Shown: positions 24,701 to 32,538, counted from the first letter of the stretch. The stretch: DNA of 37,162 bases from JANYGM01 sp043764015 (GCA_043764015.1 JAYUKY010000083.1:1-37162); one strand, 5' to 3'. Made by a program: numbers and translations. Notes: generated from the letters alone by a model not told the origin.

Positions 24701-26291
24701 AAGCTGTAACAGATTGTGTATAAGCTACCCCAGGAGCTGCATTTGGCAATGCGCCTGTTGCAGGTAGTATAGTAATTGCAGGGCAAGAACTAGGCACAAC
24801 TTGTATAGAATAGGCTACTGCATTACCAAGACAAGCAGTACTATTCCCTGCTGCATCAACACCAGCAGCACCACTAGGAGTAATACTAAAATTAGATGTA
24901 CCAACAGTAGAAGCAACACCAGAGATAACACCAGTTGCAGTATTTAAAGTAAGACCAGCAGGCAATGTACCCAGAGTAATTGCATATACATAACCAGCAC
25001 CAGTTGCTGCATTAGGTGTACCTGCACCAGTACCTACATTAGTTTGTGTATAACTTTGTCCTACTCCAGCAGCAGGATAAGCGCCCGCAGCACGTGTAAG
25101 CCCAATAGCACCCACAGGACAACTACCGACAGTAGCAGATGCCGCAGTAAGTGTACTACGTCCTGGAGAAACATCCATTACTGTAACCATACGAAGTACT
25201 TGATCTGCTGTAAACATATTCATACAGCGGTCATCAACATAGTCCATAAAATTCTCAAACATTTCGTCTGGTGTACCTGTGCCACAAGTATTAGCTTTTG
25301 GGTGAAACTGCCCTGGAGTGGTATTATTGAAACATGCATTATAATTAGGACTTTGTGAGGTAGGGGTGTCTGCACAGTTATCATCACCACAAGTACCACT
25401 TCCCCAAATATGTTTCAAGCCCAAACCGTGACCTAGTTCGTGTGTTGCAGTACGACCTTTGTCTGAAGGAGAAGGCAAATTAGGAAAACGGTCTGCTGGA
25501 GGAAGCAAAACACCACCAGCCGTATAATTGCTACCAAAAGCAGTTGCAGCCATTACTAAACCATCTGTATTAGCAGTTCCATTGTTACTACCTATACCAA
25601 CTAAACCTGAACTATTGGGAAATTGTGCATAGCCATAGAGTCCAACTGAACCTGGAGGGTCTGAAACAGGATTAGGTATTGTCCACATATTTAGATAAGA
25701 TCCATTGTCCCAAGCAGCACTCATAGTTGCAGGTTTGATTGTGGCATCAATATAACTCATGGTATAGGTTGGCTGTGCAGCTATTAACTGACGGTGTACG
25801 CCAGCTTCAGCTAATAAATTGCCTGCAGGGTCTCGTCTAGCCAATTGAAAAGTTATACCACCTGTCATACCAGCACCCACATTTTGAAAAGCTACTGGAG
25901 CATTAAACCTATCTACGTTAGTGCGGTTAAAATCTTCGTTTAGCACTCTGATTTGAGAGGCTACCTGTCTTTGCGAAAGATTAGGATAAGTGCCTATTGG
26001 CTGCCCCGTATGTAATACGTGAACAATCACTGTAATCACATAAGGTCCTGCTAGTGGTTGTACTACACCTCTTGCAATATCAGACTTGCGCTTTGCAATA
26101 GCCGCTGCCATAAATTGCTCAAACTGTTCCTCAGTTTGCATTTTTGGATTATTCCTGCGGAGTTCCGCCATATACTCCGTAGTGTAACATTTTACACGTG
26201 TGGGAGCTTCGTTTGTATTCGTACTTTTCGTTTGTGCGAGCATCATCAGATGCGTGCAACAAAACAGCACGAGTAAGGTAATTTTTCTCAT
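21765..26291 (-). CDS. Secreted M43 metalloprotease with nine Ig-like repeats and T9SS sorting domain
   Basis: A 1508-residue secreted protein. A signal peptide (residues 1-20) and propeptide precede a pappalysin-like M43 peptidase domain with the zinc site HELGHGLGLKH (H284, E285, H288, H294), a cysteine-rich GTCGDDNCADTPT loop and a downstream NFMDYVDDRCMNMF methionine turn. From about residue 385 there are two putative-Ig (He_PIG-like) repeats, a jelly-roll or MAM-like module (YLENFESVTA ... DWVFSPGFNMNAG), then seven more Ig-like repeats of about 75-85 residues, each with CP at its start and a GLPAGL-x-SSAGVISGTP core. The last 75 residues form a type A Por/T9SS sorting domain (VKVYPNPSKADFNVDF ... 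KGMYLMEIE ... ILKRIVKE). It is predicted to be exported by T9SS and to act on extracellular protein. Confidence 0.95.
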   Translation of the reverse strand: MRKITLLVLFCCTHLMMLAQTKSTNTNEAPTRVKCYTTEYMAELRRNNPKMQTEEQFEQFMAAAIAKRKSDIARGVVQPLAGPYVITVIVHVLHTGQPIGTYPNLSQRQVASQIRVLNEDFNRTNVDRFNAPVAFQNVGAGMTGGITFQLARRDPAGNLLAEAGVHRQLIAAQPTYTMSYIDATIKPATMSAAWDNGSYLNMWTIPNPVSDPPGSVGLYGYAQFPNSSGLVGIGSNNGTANTDGLVMAATAFGSNYTAGGVLLPPADRFPNLPSPSDKGRTATHELGHGLGLKHIWGSGTCGDDNCADTPTSQSPNYNACFNNTTPGQFHPKANTCGTGTPDEMFENFMDYVDDRCMNMFTADQVLRMVTVMDVSPGRSTLTAASATVGSCPVGAIGLTRAAGAYPAAGVGQSYTQTNVGTGAGTPNAATGAGYVYAITLGTLPAGLTLNTATGVISGVASTVGTSNFSITPSGAAGVDAAGNSTACLGNAVAYSIQVVPSSCPAITILPATGALPNAAPGVAYTQSVTASGATAPYTYTISSGTLPAGFTLSSAGVISGTSASPQVAASFTVLATDATTPAACQALINYTLAVVAPVCVPTAVISTYPYLENFESVTAATAPFSIPAPTGIGFLTNTNMPCGWKVYNANGDARSIDTYVAATAIPQATANSGTKAMMYLYSNAAGVAGNADDWVFSPGFNMNAGQTYNISLQYRVGNDANATYPEKFEVRWGTSQTVAGMPITNQLFTTPLAGATNITYAATTPMSITPTTTGPIYIGIFVNSVRDQYFLNIDDFSITTTPVCATTTVSSAPTASALSYTVGTAISDITMSATGVAGTYTYSITSGALPAGVTMTTAGVISGTPTTAATSGTFTVTATNGTCTGTKVFTYGVACPTLTVDSTLPASALTLVVNTPMPSITMSTTGAAGTFVYTITAGALPTGVTMSAGVISGNPSVLTASGTFTVTSTYGTNCTATKVFTYNVVACPVNFTPITGSALPAGTLNVNYSTPISQSGISGTVTFSQTGLPTGLGINPTSGGITGTPAVGGTFTVVVSAANTPLTCSASATYTLVIACPTVTLTIPTTANNGNVGIAYSATVTVPSGSTATGFTATGLPAGFAISSTGVITGTASATSSSLVSITATLNNGCTATGSYTLSITCPTITFTPVAGALAPGTVGTAYSASVAPSIGTVTATGLPGGLSMTTAGVISGIPNATGSFTVIVSAVIGSCPIVTSNYTIVTACPTTTITPATGATLIAGVIGTAYTATITSNLSGATFTATGLPAGLSISSAGVISGTPTAVVSTANNVAVTATLGTCTVSGTYTLATACPTITLTPATAGTLTAGVIGNTYSVNITSSRTGATFTATGLPAGLVLSSAGVISGTPTAVVTTTANVVVTATFGVCTGTATYTLLVGQNPTTAIDGTLSSQVKVYPNPSKADFNVDFASLNLGKVAIRVYDVQGKQVFTTSTSDNTTVISLEKFAKGMYLMEIESQKGRILKRIVKE
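22036..22560 (-). repeat. Two near-identical Ig-repeat units within the protease gene
   Basis: The last two Ig-like repeats (about 22036-22290 and 22291-22557) share long stretches at DNA level, for example ACCTGTTGCTGTAAATGTAG against ACCTGTTGCAGTAAATGTAG, whereas earlier repeats have diverged. This points to a recent tandem duplication in the 3' part of the gene. Confidence 0.65.
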
Positions 26292-26367
26292 TGTTATTTT
26301 TTATTAAGTTGAAGAATTGGATAAATAATTTAGTTTTATAATAGTTTTTCAATATTACTGCGCTTTT

Positions 26368-26385
26368 AAACGTAAAAACACGTTT
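26368..26385 (-). promoter_or_regulatory. Operator-like palindrome at the protease promoter
   Basis: The arms AAACGT (26368-26373) and ACGTTT (26380-26385) are perfect inverted copies separated by six bases. They overlap the predicted transcription start. The regulator is unknown. Confidence 0.4.
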
Positions 26386-26386
26386 A

Positions 26387-26417
26387 CAAAGTTAGTGATT
26401 ATTTGTATTATATCCAA
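26387..26417 (-). promoter_or_regulatory. Promoter of the M43 protease gene
   Basis: On the minus strand TTG (26415-26417), 20 bases, then TAACTTTG (26387-26394), a good match to the Bacteroidota consensus. It gives a leader of about 90 bases. Confidence 0.6.
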
Positions 26418-26660
26418 ATTATGTTGAAATATAACAGAAATAAGATTTTTATAGCTGTCTTTAAGTTGTTTTTCAAGCAAATTGCAAGATAATATTCTGT
26501 TTAAAATTTTACTGGTTTATTGCAATGTTCAGAAAGATTTTATTTATATCGTATCCGCAAATTACTCATAGAATTTCAGAAAAGAAAATCAAAAAGCAAT
26601 AGTTTTTTTAGTAAATTGCGTTTTAATATTGACTTTTGCTAGATTTCTCAACAAATCCCT

Positions 26661-29495
26661 ATGAAAAAATTATTTTTGCTAGACTCTATGGCACTCATTT
26701 ATAGAGCGCATTTTGCCTTTATCAACAACCCACGACAAACATCACAAGGACTAGATACAAGTGCCGTTTTGGGCTTTATCAACGTGCTTTTAGAAATCCT
26801 CAAAAAAGAAAAACCTACCCATATTGCTGCCGCTTTTGACCTTTCTGCGCCTACTTTTCGCCATATTGAATACACAGAATACAAAGCAAACCGCCCTACG
26901 CAGCCAGAAGGCATTACGGCGGGCGTTCCGTATATCAAAAAGTTGCTTAGAGCTATGAATATCCCTATTTTGCAGTTGGAAGGCTACGAGGCTGATGACG
27001 TGATTGGCACTATTGCAAAGAAACTTTCTGCGCCAGATTTGGAGATTTATATGATGACATCTGACAAAGATTATTGTCAGTTGTTGGAGGAGGATAGGAT
27101 TTTTATGTTTCGCCCTGCGTCCAAATTTTCGCCCAACGAGGTTTGGGGCGTAAGTAAAGCATTAGAAAAGTTTGGAATTAAGCGTGTGGAGCAGGTTATT
27201 GATATGCTTGGTTTGCAGGGTGATGCCGTTGATAACATTCCAGGACTTCCTGGCGTGGGTGAAAAAACAGCTCAAAAACTTTTAGAAGAATATGACAACA
27301 TAGAAAATATTATTGCTAATGTCCAAAATCTTAAAGGAAAACTAAAAGAAGCCGTTGAATTGCATTCTGATAAAGCATTATTATCAAAAAAATTAGCAAC
27401 TATTGATATAAATGTGCCTTTGGTGTTTAGTTTAGATGATTTTTTGTTGCAAGAACCAAACAAAAATGACCTTTCTGATTTGTTAGATGAGTTGGAGTTC
27501 AAAACTATTAAAACACGCCTTTTAGGCGCATCAGAAGAGGAAAAAACTGCTAAAAAATCTACAAAAAAAGCCCCTGCAACAGGTCAAATGGATATGTTTG
27601 GGAATGTTAGCACACCAAATACAACTCAAAATGCGACACTTTCTGACGACACAGAAACTGCTTCTACTTATCACATTGACAATATCAATACAAAACTGCA
27701 TCAATATCACTTGATTGATACGCCTGAAAAACGTCATCAACTTATTCAATTCCTACAAAATCAAACTGAATTTTGTTTTGACACAGAAACTACCAGCCTT
27801 GTTGCCATAGAAGCTGAACTTGTAGGGCTTGCGCTTTCGTATTACGCAGGTGAGGCATATTATGTGCCTTTCCCTGCTGATAAAGCGCAAACACAGGCTA
27901 TTTTGGAGGAATTTAGAGGAGTTTTGGAGAATGAAAATATCAAAAAAATAGGACAAAACCTTAAATATGATATTACCGTTCTCAAAAAATACAATATTCA
28001 GATTAAAGGGGAATGTTTTGATACAATGCTTGCCAGTTACCTTTTAGACCCAGATAATAGGCACAGTATGGACGCAATGGCGGAAAAACACCTCAATTAT
28101 TCTCCCGTCAAAATTGATACTTTGATTGGCAAAAAATCTACAAAAATCACCACACAAGGCAATATGCGTGATGTAGAGGTGCAAAAAGTGGTAGAATACG
28201 CAGGAGAAGATGCTGATATTACTTTGCAGTTGAAGGCATTTCTTGCGCCAAAAGTAGCGGAAAGACCTGTTTTGGAAAAACTCTTTAAAACCGTAGAAAT
28301 GCCTTTAATGCACGTTCTCGCACATATAGAGGCAACAGGTGTGCGCATAGACACGCAAGCACTTGCAGAAAGTTCCGAAATTTTGGATAAAGACATCAAA
28401 ATACTAGAACAAACCATTTATACGCTTTCTGGTGAGGTTTTTAACATTGCTTCTCCACAACAATTAGGTAAAGTTTTGTTTGAAAAACTCAAACTAATGA
28501 AAAATCCGCCCAAAACAAAAACAGGGCAATATGCCACAGGTGAAGAGGTTTTGACAAAACTCACCGACAACGAAATAGTACAACAAATACTGGAAATCAG
28601 AGAGTTACAGAAACTCAAAAGCACTTATGTAGATGCTTTGCCTGCGCTTGTGAGCAAAATTGATGGCAGGCTTCATACCTCTTATAATCAGGCAGTTGTG
28701 GCAACTGGGCGTTTAAGTTCTACCAATCCAAATCTTCAAAATATTCCTATCAAAACTGCCAAAGGACGTGAAATTAGAAAGGCTTTTATCCCAACTGATG
28801 ACAATTTTGTGATACTTTCCGCAGATTATTCACAGATAGAATTGCGCCTAATTGCGGCTTTTAGCCAAGATGAAACAATGATGGAAGCATTTAATAATGG
28901 TACAGATATTCATACGGCAACGGCAAGCAAAATCTATAAAGTTGATATTCAAGAGGTTACGGCTGATATGCGCAGAATGGCAAAAACAGCTAATTTTGCT
29001 ATTTTATATGGTAGTTCTGCTTTTAATTTGTCGGCACAACTCAAAATAAGCACTTCTGAGGCTAAAAAACTCATTGATTCTTATTATGGAGAGTTTTCTG
29101 CGGTGAAAAAATTTAAAGATGAAATGATACAAAAAGCACGTCAGTTTGAATATGCAGAAACTTTTTTGGGGAGAAGGCGTTATTTGGCAGGCATCAACGG
29201 TGGCGCAATGGTGAGCGGGCAAGCAGAACGCAATGCCGTAAATTCGCCCATACAAGGCACTGCCGCAGATATGATAAAACTCGCAATGATTGATATTCAC
29301 CGTTTTATGATGAAAGAAAAAATGCAATCAAAAATGATTTTGCAAGTACACGACGAACTTGTTTTTGATGCCCACAAGTCGGAAATAGACTTTTTGAAAG
29401 AAAATGTCATCAAACTAATGGAAAATGCCTTGCTTTTGCCTGTACGTATAGGCGTGGAAGCTGGAATAGGCAAAAATTGGCTGGAAGCGCATTAA
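26661..29495 (+). CDS. polA: DNA polymerase I
   Basis: A 944-residue polymerase that fills gaps in repair and removes RNA primers. The N-terminal 5' nuclease domain (residues 1 to about 295) carries LLDSMALIYRAHFAF, LQLEGYEADDVIGT, SDKDYCQLL and the GLPGVGEKTAQKLL helix-hairpin-helix. After a low-complexity Lys/Thr/Ala linker, the 3'-5' exonuclease domain (about 350-530) keeps all acidic residues (FDTETTS, QNLKYDITVL, EYAGEDADIT), so proofreading looks active. The polymerase domain has SADYSQIELRLIAAF, the O-helix RRMAKTANFAILYGSSAF and QVHDELVFD. The O-helix reads NFAILYG where most family members have NFGxxYG, a small deviation. It starts at ATG 26661 with no obvious operon partner. Confidence 0.97.
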   Translation: MKKLFLLDSMALIYRAHFAFINNPRQTSQGLDTSAVLGFINVLLEILKKEKPTHIAAAFDLSAPTFRHIEYTEYKANRPTQPEGITAGVPYIKKLLRAMNIPILQLEGYEADDVIGTIAKKLSAPDLEIYMMTSDKDYCQLLEEDRIFMFRPASKFSPNEVWGVSKALEKFGIKRVEQVIDMLGLQGDAVDNIPGLPGVGEKTAQKLLEEYDNIENIIANVQNLKGKLKEAVELHSDKALLSKKLATIDINVPLVFSLDDFLLQEPNKNDLSDLLDELEFKTIKTRLLGASEEEKTAKKSTKKAPATGQMDMFGNVSTPNTTQNATLSDDTETASTYHIDNINTKLHQYHLIDTPEKRHQLIQFLQNQTEFCFDTETTSLVAIEAELVGLALSYYAGEAYYVPFPADKAQTQAILEEFRGVLENENIKKIGQNLKYDITVLKKYNIQIKGECFDTMLASYLLDPDNRHSMDAMAEKHLNYSPVKIDTLIGKKSTKITTQGNMRDVEVQKVVEYAGEDADITLQLKAFLAPKVAERPVLEKLFKTVEMPLMHVLAHIEATGVRIDTQALAESSEILDKDIKILEQTIYTLSGEVFNIASPQQLGKVLFEKLKLMKNPPKTKTGQYATGEEVLTKLTDNEIVQQILEIRELQKLKSTYVDALPALVSKIDGRLHTSYNQAVVATGRLSSTNPNLQNIPIKTAKGREIRKAFIPTDDNFVILSADYSQIELRLIAAFSQDETMMEAFNNGTDIHTATASKIYKVDIQEVTADMRRMAKTANFAILYGSSAFNLSAQLKISTSEAKKLIDSYYGEFSAVKKFKDEMIQKARQFEYAETFLGRRRYLAGINGGAMVSGQAERNAVNSPIQGTAADMIKLAMIDIHRFMMKEKMQSKMILQVHDELVFDAHKSEIDFLKENVIKLMENALLLPVRIGVEAGIGKNWLEAH

Positions 29496-29497
29496 AA

Positions 29498-29529
29498 AGG
29501 TACGAGGTATGAGGTACGAAGTACGAAAT
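29498..29529. repeat. Heptamer-period tandem repeat after polA
   Basis: Units aggtacg, aggtatg, aggtacg, aagtacg, aaat; four near-perfect 7-base units four bases after the polA stop. Confidence 0.6.
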
Positions 29530-29536
29530 TTTCTAA

Positions 29537-29569
29537 ATATTTTCCAAATCTTTAAGATTTGGAAAATAT
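29537..29569. terminator. Hairpin downstream of polA
   Basis: A perfect 15-bp AT-rich stem, ATATTTTCCAAATCT (29537-29551) with AGATTTGGAAAATAT (29555-29569), loop TTA. It has no clear T run, so it may be a terminator or an RNA-end stabiliser. Confidence 0.6.
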
Positions 29570-29659
29570 AAATCAATAAAATATTTTTTTGGTACGTTCT
29601 TTGATAGCAAATATTTACTTAGAAAAATCTCCAAAAACAACCTCCAAAAAATTATAAAA

Positions 29660-30790
29660 ATGAAAAAAACTATCATTTTGCTGCTACTGGCGTGCTTTGC
29701 ATACGCATACGCACACGCACAAGGACAAGCCATAGAGGCAGTTGTAGAACTCAATAAAAAATATTTTTCTTTGAGTGATAGCGTGGGAATGATAAATAAA
29801 CAAAACCGCTCAAATATACGTAATACACACGAAAAAAACACAGAAAGCATACGCCAAACGGCACATTCTGTGGAAGCTATGAACAAAAGTTTAAAGGCTT
29901 TGGAAGCATCTTTATCTGCTACAGAATATTTTACAAGCATTGCTGCGCTGAATAATCCTACAAATGATGAGTTGGGTTTTCGTTTGGAAACAGAGATTTT
30001 GAAAGTTATTGATGATAAAATTCTCAAAAAAGGTGGCGGAAAAATTAAAAGAATGGATAAATTCAAGAAAATTGTTTCTAATATCGTCAATAATCCCATT
30101 ACCAATTTGCTTACATCTTTTGTACCTGCGGTGAGTTCTATTACTTCTGTGGTAAATCTTGTGAATAGTCAAGCCCTTGATAATGATAATATTGAAGCAG
30201 AAGATTTGAAAAATTTTCACCAAGAAATCAGAAAATTTACAGAACATTACGAAAACCTAGCGCAAGCAAATAACAACCTTATAAATGGCATAAATACGCT
30301 AAATATTAAGGTAGATGCGCTGGATAGGCTTTTATTTGATTTTGCAAAAACGTCTGCAACTGATTTGTATAAAAAAGATATTCAAAAAAATAATATCAAC
30401 GAACTCATCAGAGAGTATTATAATTATGCCAAAGTTGATGCCCAAATCAAAGCCGTAGAACGTAATAATATGTTTTCTGGGAAATTGAATTATGAGAAAA
30501 TTATGACAGAAGAACGCCTTAATTATTCTGTTGTGGGAAGGCAAAAACTTGCTTTTATGGGAGATGAGCTAGATAAATGTGTGACAGAATACCAAAATAT
30601 GCTAGATGCTTATCACAAAGACATCACCAAAATATTGGAAAAAGCCACGCAAATCTCTACAGATAAAGATAAAATTAAACTAAAAGTAGATAACCTTAAC
30701 CGTCAATATAATAATCTGAAAAGTACCTGTGAGCAAAGTATTGACCTAAAAACAACAAAATCTCGTTTGCTTGAAGTGCCAATGTATTGA
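29660..30790 (+). CDS. Secreted alpha-helical protein of unknown function
   Basis: A 376-residue protein with a signal peptide (residues 1-20, MKKTIILLLLACFAYAYAHA). The mature part is almost wholly helical with heptad-like patterns (TESIRQTAHSVEAMNKSLKA; LINGINTLNIKVDALDRLLF; ITKILEKATQISTDKDKIKL). In the middle (about residues 150-172) there is a single hydrophobic stretch, NNPITNLLTSFVPAVSSITS, followed by VVNLV. Long coiled-coil helices around one central hydrophobic segment are the layout of alpha-pore-forming toxins (ClyA/HBL/YaxAB-like), but no family motif confirms this and a structural role is equally possible. I do not recognise a close family. It sits alone between polA and parB. 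Confidence 0.75.
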   Translation: MKKTIILLLLACFAYAYAHAQGQAIEAVVELNKKYFSLSDSVGMINKQNRSNIRNTHEKNTESIRQTAHSVEAMNKSLKALEASLSATEYFTSIAALNNPTNDELGFRLETEILKVIDDKILKKGGGKIKRMDKFKKIVSNIVNNPITNLLTSFVPAVSSITSVVNLVNSQALDNDNIEAEDLKNFHQEIRKFTEHYENLAQANNNLINGINTLNIKVDALDRLLFDFAKTSATDLYKKDIQKNNINELIREYYNYAKVDAQIKAVERNNMFSGKLNYEKIMTEERLNYSVVGRQKLAFMGDELDKCVTEYQNMLDAYHKDITKILEKATQISTDKDKIKLKVDNLNRQYNNLKSTCEQSIDLKTTKSRLLEVPMY

Positions 30791-30841
30791 GTTATGAATT
30801 AAATACAGAATACATTCTGATAAAAAACTAAATATTTTAGT

Positions 30842-30849
30842 TATCTTTG
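30842..30849 (+). promoter_or_regulatory. Candidate -7 element for parB
   Basis: TATCTTTG matches TAnnTTTG. A palindrome ACTAAATTTTAGT (30853-30865) overlaps the predicted start of transcription and may be an operator. The leader is about 115 bases. Confidence 0.45.
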
Positions 30850-30935
30850 CAGACTAAATTTTAGTTTAAGAAATTCAAAAAGAATTTAAGTGAGTAATTG
30901 ATGAATAAATTGTCAAATTTTATAAAAACTTTGTA

Positions 30936-30964
30936 TTCATTCACAATTCACAATTCACAATTAA
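30936..30964. repeat. Heptamer-period tandem repeat in the parB leader
   Basis: Units attcaca repeated three times after attcatt, ending a few bases before the parB ATG at 30971, where the ribosome binding site would lie. It belongs to the ARKTRYR family on the minus strand (AATTGTG). Confidence 0.6.
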
Positions 30965-30970
30965 AAAGAG

Positions 30971-31855
30971 ATGACTATAAAGAAAAAAAATGCGTTAGGA
31001 CGTGGTTTGGGTGCGTTATTGTCAGATACGCCACAAACAGAAGAGGACGAAGTAATCAAGGCGCAAGTTGCCAGTATCAATGAAATAGACTTATCAGAAA
31101 TAGAAGTAAACCCTTTTCAGCCTCGTACAGATTTTGATGAGGTGGCGTTGGGCGAACTTGCAGAATCAATACGTTTGCAAGGCATTATTCAGCCAATTAC
31201 GGTGCGCCGTTTATCAGAAAATAGTTATCAACTTATTTCTGGAGAAAGGCGTTTTCAGGCATCTAAGCGCATAGGTTTAAAGCGTATTCCTGCCTACATA
31301 AGGCTTGCTAACGACCAGCAAATGCTAGAACTTGCTCTTATTGAAAATATACAAAGACAAGAACTAAATGCAGTTGAAATTGCTCTTAGTTATCAACGAC
31401 TTATCTCTGAATGTGGCTTAAAACAAGAAGAATTAGGCGACAGAGTAGGCAAAAATAGGGTTACTGTTACCAATCATTTACGTCTTTTACGCCTTCCTCC
31501 TGCTATTCAAGCAGCTTTGAGAGATGGAAAACTCTCTATGGGACAAGCTAGGGCAATAGTAAATATTGAAAATATTGATACACAACTTACAGTTTTTAAG
31601 AAAATTATTGAAGAAGATTTGTCTGTACGTGCCGTAGAAGAGGTTGTACGCAATATTGGAAAAGGTGGCAAACAAATCATTGCTAATAAAAAAGAAACCG
31701 TTAGTTATGAAATAAAGCAACTTCAAACAAAACTTACTTCACATTTTGGCACAAAAATAAACATCAAAGCAAATGCAAGCAATAAAGGTGAAATAAAAAT
31801 ACCTTTTGCCTCTGCTGATGATTTGAACCGTATTTTGGAGTTGTTGAGTTTGTAA
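30971..31855 (+). CDS. parB: Chromosome partitioning protein ParB
   Basis: A 294-residue ParB, the CTP-dependent clamp that loads at parS and acts with ParA in chromosome segregation. Visible parts: the N-terminal ALGRGLGALLSD tag that binds ParA (residues 8-19), the NPFQPR segment, the CTPase motifs GERRFQASKRIG (about 91-102) and ENIQRQELNAVE (about 125-136), the helix-turn-helix LGDRVGKNRVTVTNHLRLLR and a C-terminal dimerisation domain. In Bacteroidota parA usually precedes parB; here the upstream neighbour is an unrelated secreted protein and parA is absent from the window. DUF5683, the usual downstream neighbour, follows after 45 bases. Confidence 0.97.
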   Translation: MTIKKKNALGRGLGALLSDTPQTEEDEVIKAQVASINEIDLSEIEVNPFQPRTDFDEVALGELAESIRLQGIIQPITVRRLSENSYQLISGERRFQASKRIGLKRIPAYIRLANDQQMLELALIENIQRQELNAVEIALSYQRLISECGLKQEELGDRVGKNRVTVTNHLRLLRLPPAIQAALRDGKLSMGQARAIVNIENIDTQLTVFKKIIEEDLSVRAVEEVVRNIGKGGKQIIANKKETVSYEIKQLQTKLTSHFGTKINIKANASNKGEIKIPFASADDLNRILELLSL

Positions 31856-31861
31856 ATAACC

Positions 31862-31890
31862 ACCCCTAGCCCCTCCTAGGAAGTAGGGGA
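31862..31890 (+). repeat. C-rich hairpin just after the parB stop
   Basis: CCCCTAGCCCCTCCTAGGAAG followed by TAGGGGAACTT, about eight bases after the parB stop and just before the DUF5683 start. It is the same post-stop hairpin family as 21725-21753, in the same orientation relative to the upstream gene. Confidence 0.5.
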
Positions 31891-31900
31891 ACTTTTGATA

Positions 31901-32470
31901 ATGATAATTGATAAAAAAACGCTTTTTGTTATAATTTTTTCTCTGTTTTGTAATGTTATTTTTGCTCAAAAAGATACATTACCTAAAACAGACAAACCTA
32001 CTATTATTATCCCTAAGACAAACCAATTATTAAGGAAAAAACCTGAAAGAATACCCTTAGAATCAGCTTTGAGGGCAGCAGTTATTCCTGGTTGGGGACA
32101 AATTTACAACCAAAAATATTGGAAATTACCTCTTGTATATGGTGCGCTTGGCGGTTTGGGTTATGCCGTTTATTGGAATGACGCCGCCTATAAATCTTTT
32201 AGCAATAGTTATGATGCTATTCTCATCAATAATCCGACAGATGTACGAGTAGATAGATTGCGTACATTGCGCAACAAATACAGACGAGATACGGAATTTA
32301 TGGTTATTCTGACTTTTTTTGCGTATGGTTTGAGTATTTTAGATGCAACTGTTGATGCGCATTTTAGCACTTTTGATGTTTCTGATGATATTAGCCTAAA
32401 AATTGAGCCTTATTATAATCAAAATAACTTTGGGACTGCCACAGGTCTTACTTTTAAATTAGATTTTTAG
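31901..32470 (+). CDS. DUF5683 family membrane protein
   Basis: A 189-residue protein starting at ATG 31901. It has a signal peptide or first membrane segment (residues 1 to about 23, ending FAQ), a basic IPKTNQLLRKKPERIPLES region, the DUF5683 hallmark ALRAAVIPGWGQIYNQKYWK then LPLVYGALGGLGYAVYW, a second span MVILTFFAYGLSILDATVDA that ends in HFSTFDVSDDISL, and a C-terminal beta tail. Function is unknown. The gene follows parB in many Bacteroidota, usually ahead of dapB and lepB, but here the strand changes after it. It is terminated by a 21-bp stem at 32493-32536. Confidence 0.88.
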   Translation: MIIDKKTLFVIIFSLFCNVIFAQKDTLPKTDKPTIIIPKTNQLLRKKPERIPLESALRAAVIPGWGQIYNQKYWKLPLVYGALGGLGYAVYWNDAAYKSFSNSYDAILINNPTDVRVDRLRTLRNKYRRDTEFMVILTFFAYGLSILDATVDAHFSTFDVSDDISLKIEPYYNQNNFGTATGLTFKLDF

Positions 32471-32492
32471 GTTTTTAAAAGCACTAAGAAAT

Positions 32493-32536
32493 AAAAAACG
32501 TCTTCAATATTTTCAAAAATATTGAAGACGTTTTTT
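32493..32536. terminator. Very stable bidirectional terminator
   Basis: A 21-bp perfect stem (arms 32493-32513 and 32516-32536) with a 2-base loop and T runs on both strands. It serves the convergent DUF5683 gene and the secreted-protein gene at 32539, whose stop codon lies two bases beyond the right arm. Confidence 0.9.
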
Positions 32537-32538
32537 TG

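Larger units (their letters stand above)
26292..26660. promoter_or_regulatory. 369-base divergent intergenic region (protease and polA)
   Basis: This AT-rich stretch holds the protease promoter and operator (26368-26417) and, for polA, a weak TTG (26616-26618) followed after 21 bases by TAGATTTC. No ORF or RNA gene is seen. Confidence 0.5.

Noticed and set aside
21765..26291. Repeated ACACCTGC and GTTGCTGTA words in the protease gene as a possible CRISPR or tandem-repeat locus
   Set aside because: The repeats keep an open frame with 75-85 codon units and conserved Ig-like residues, so they are protein repeats.
29533..30105. Minus-strand open frame of 190 codons overlapping the secreted helical protein
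   Set aside because: It is antisense to a frame with a clear signal peptide and regular helices, and it covers the hairpin at 29537-29569. Hydrophobic content arises from complementary lysine and asparagine codons.
30898..31083. Plus-strand frame of 61 codons before and overlapping parB
   Set aside because: It consists of heptamer repeat and out-of-frame parB sequence, and lacks any family pattern.
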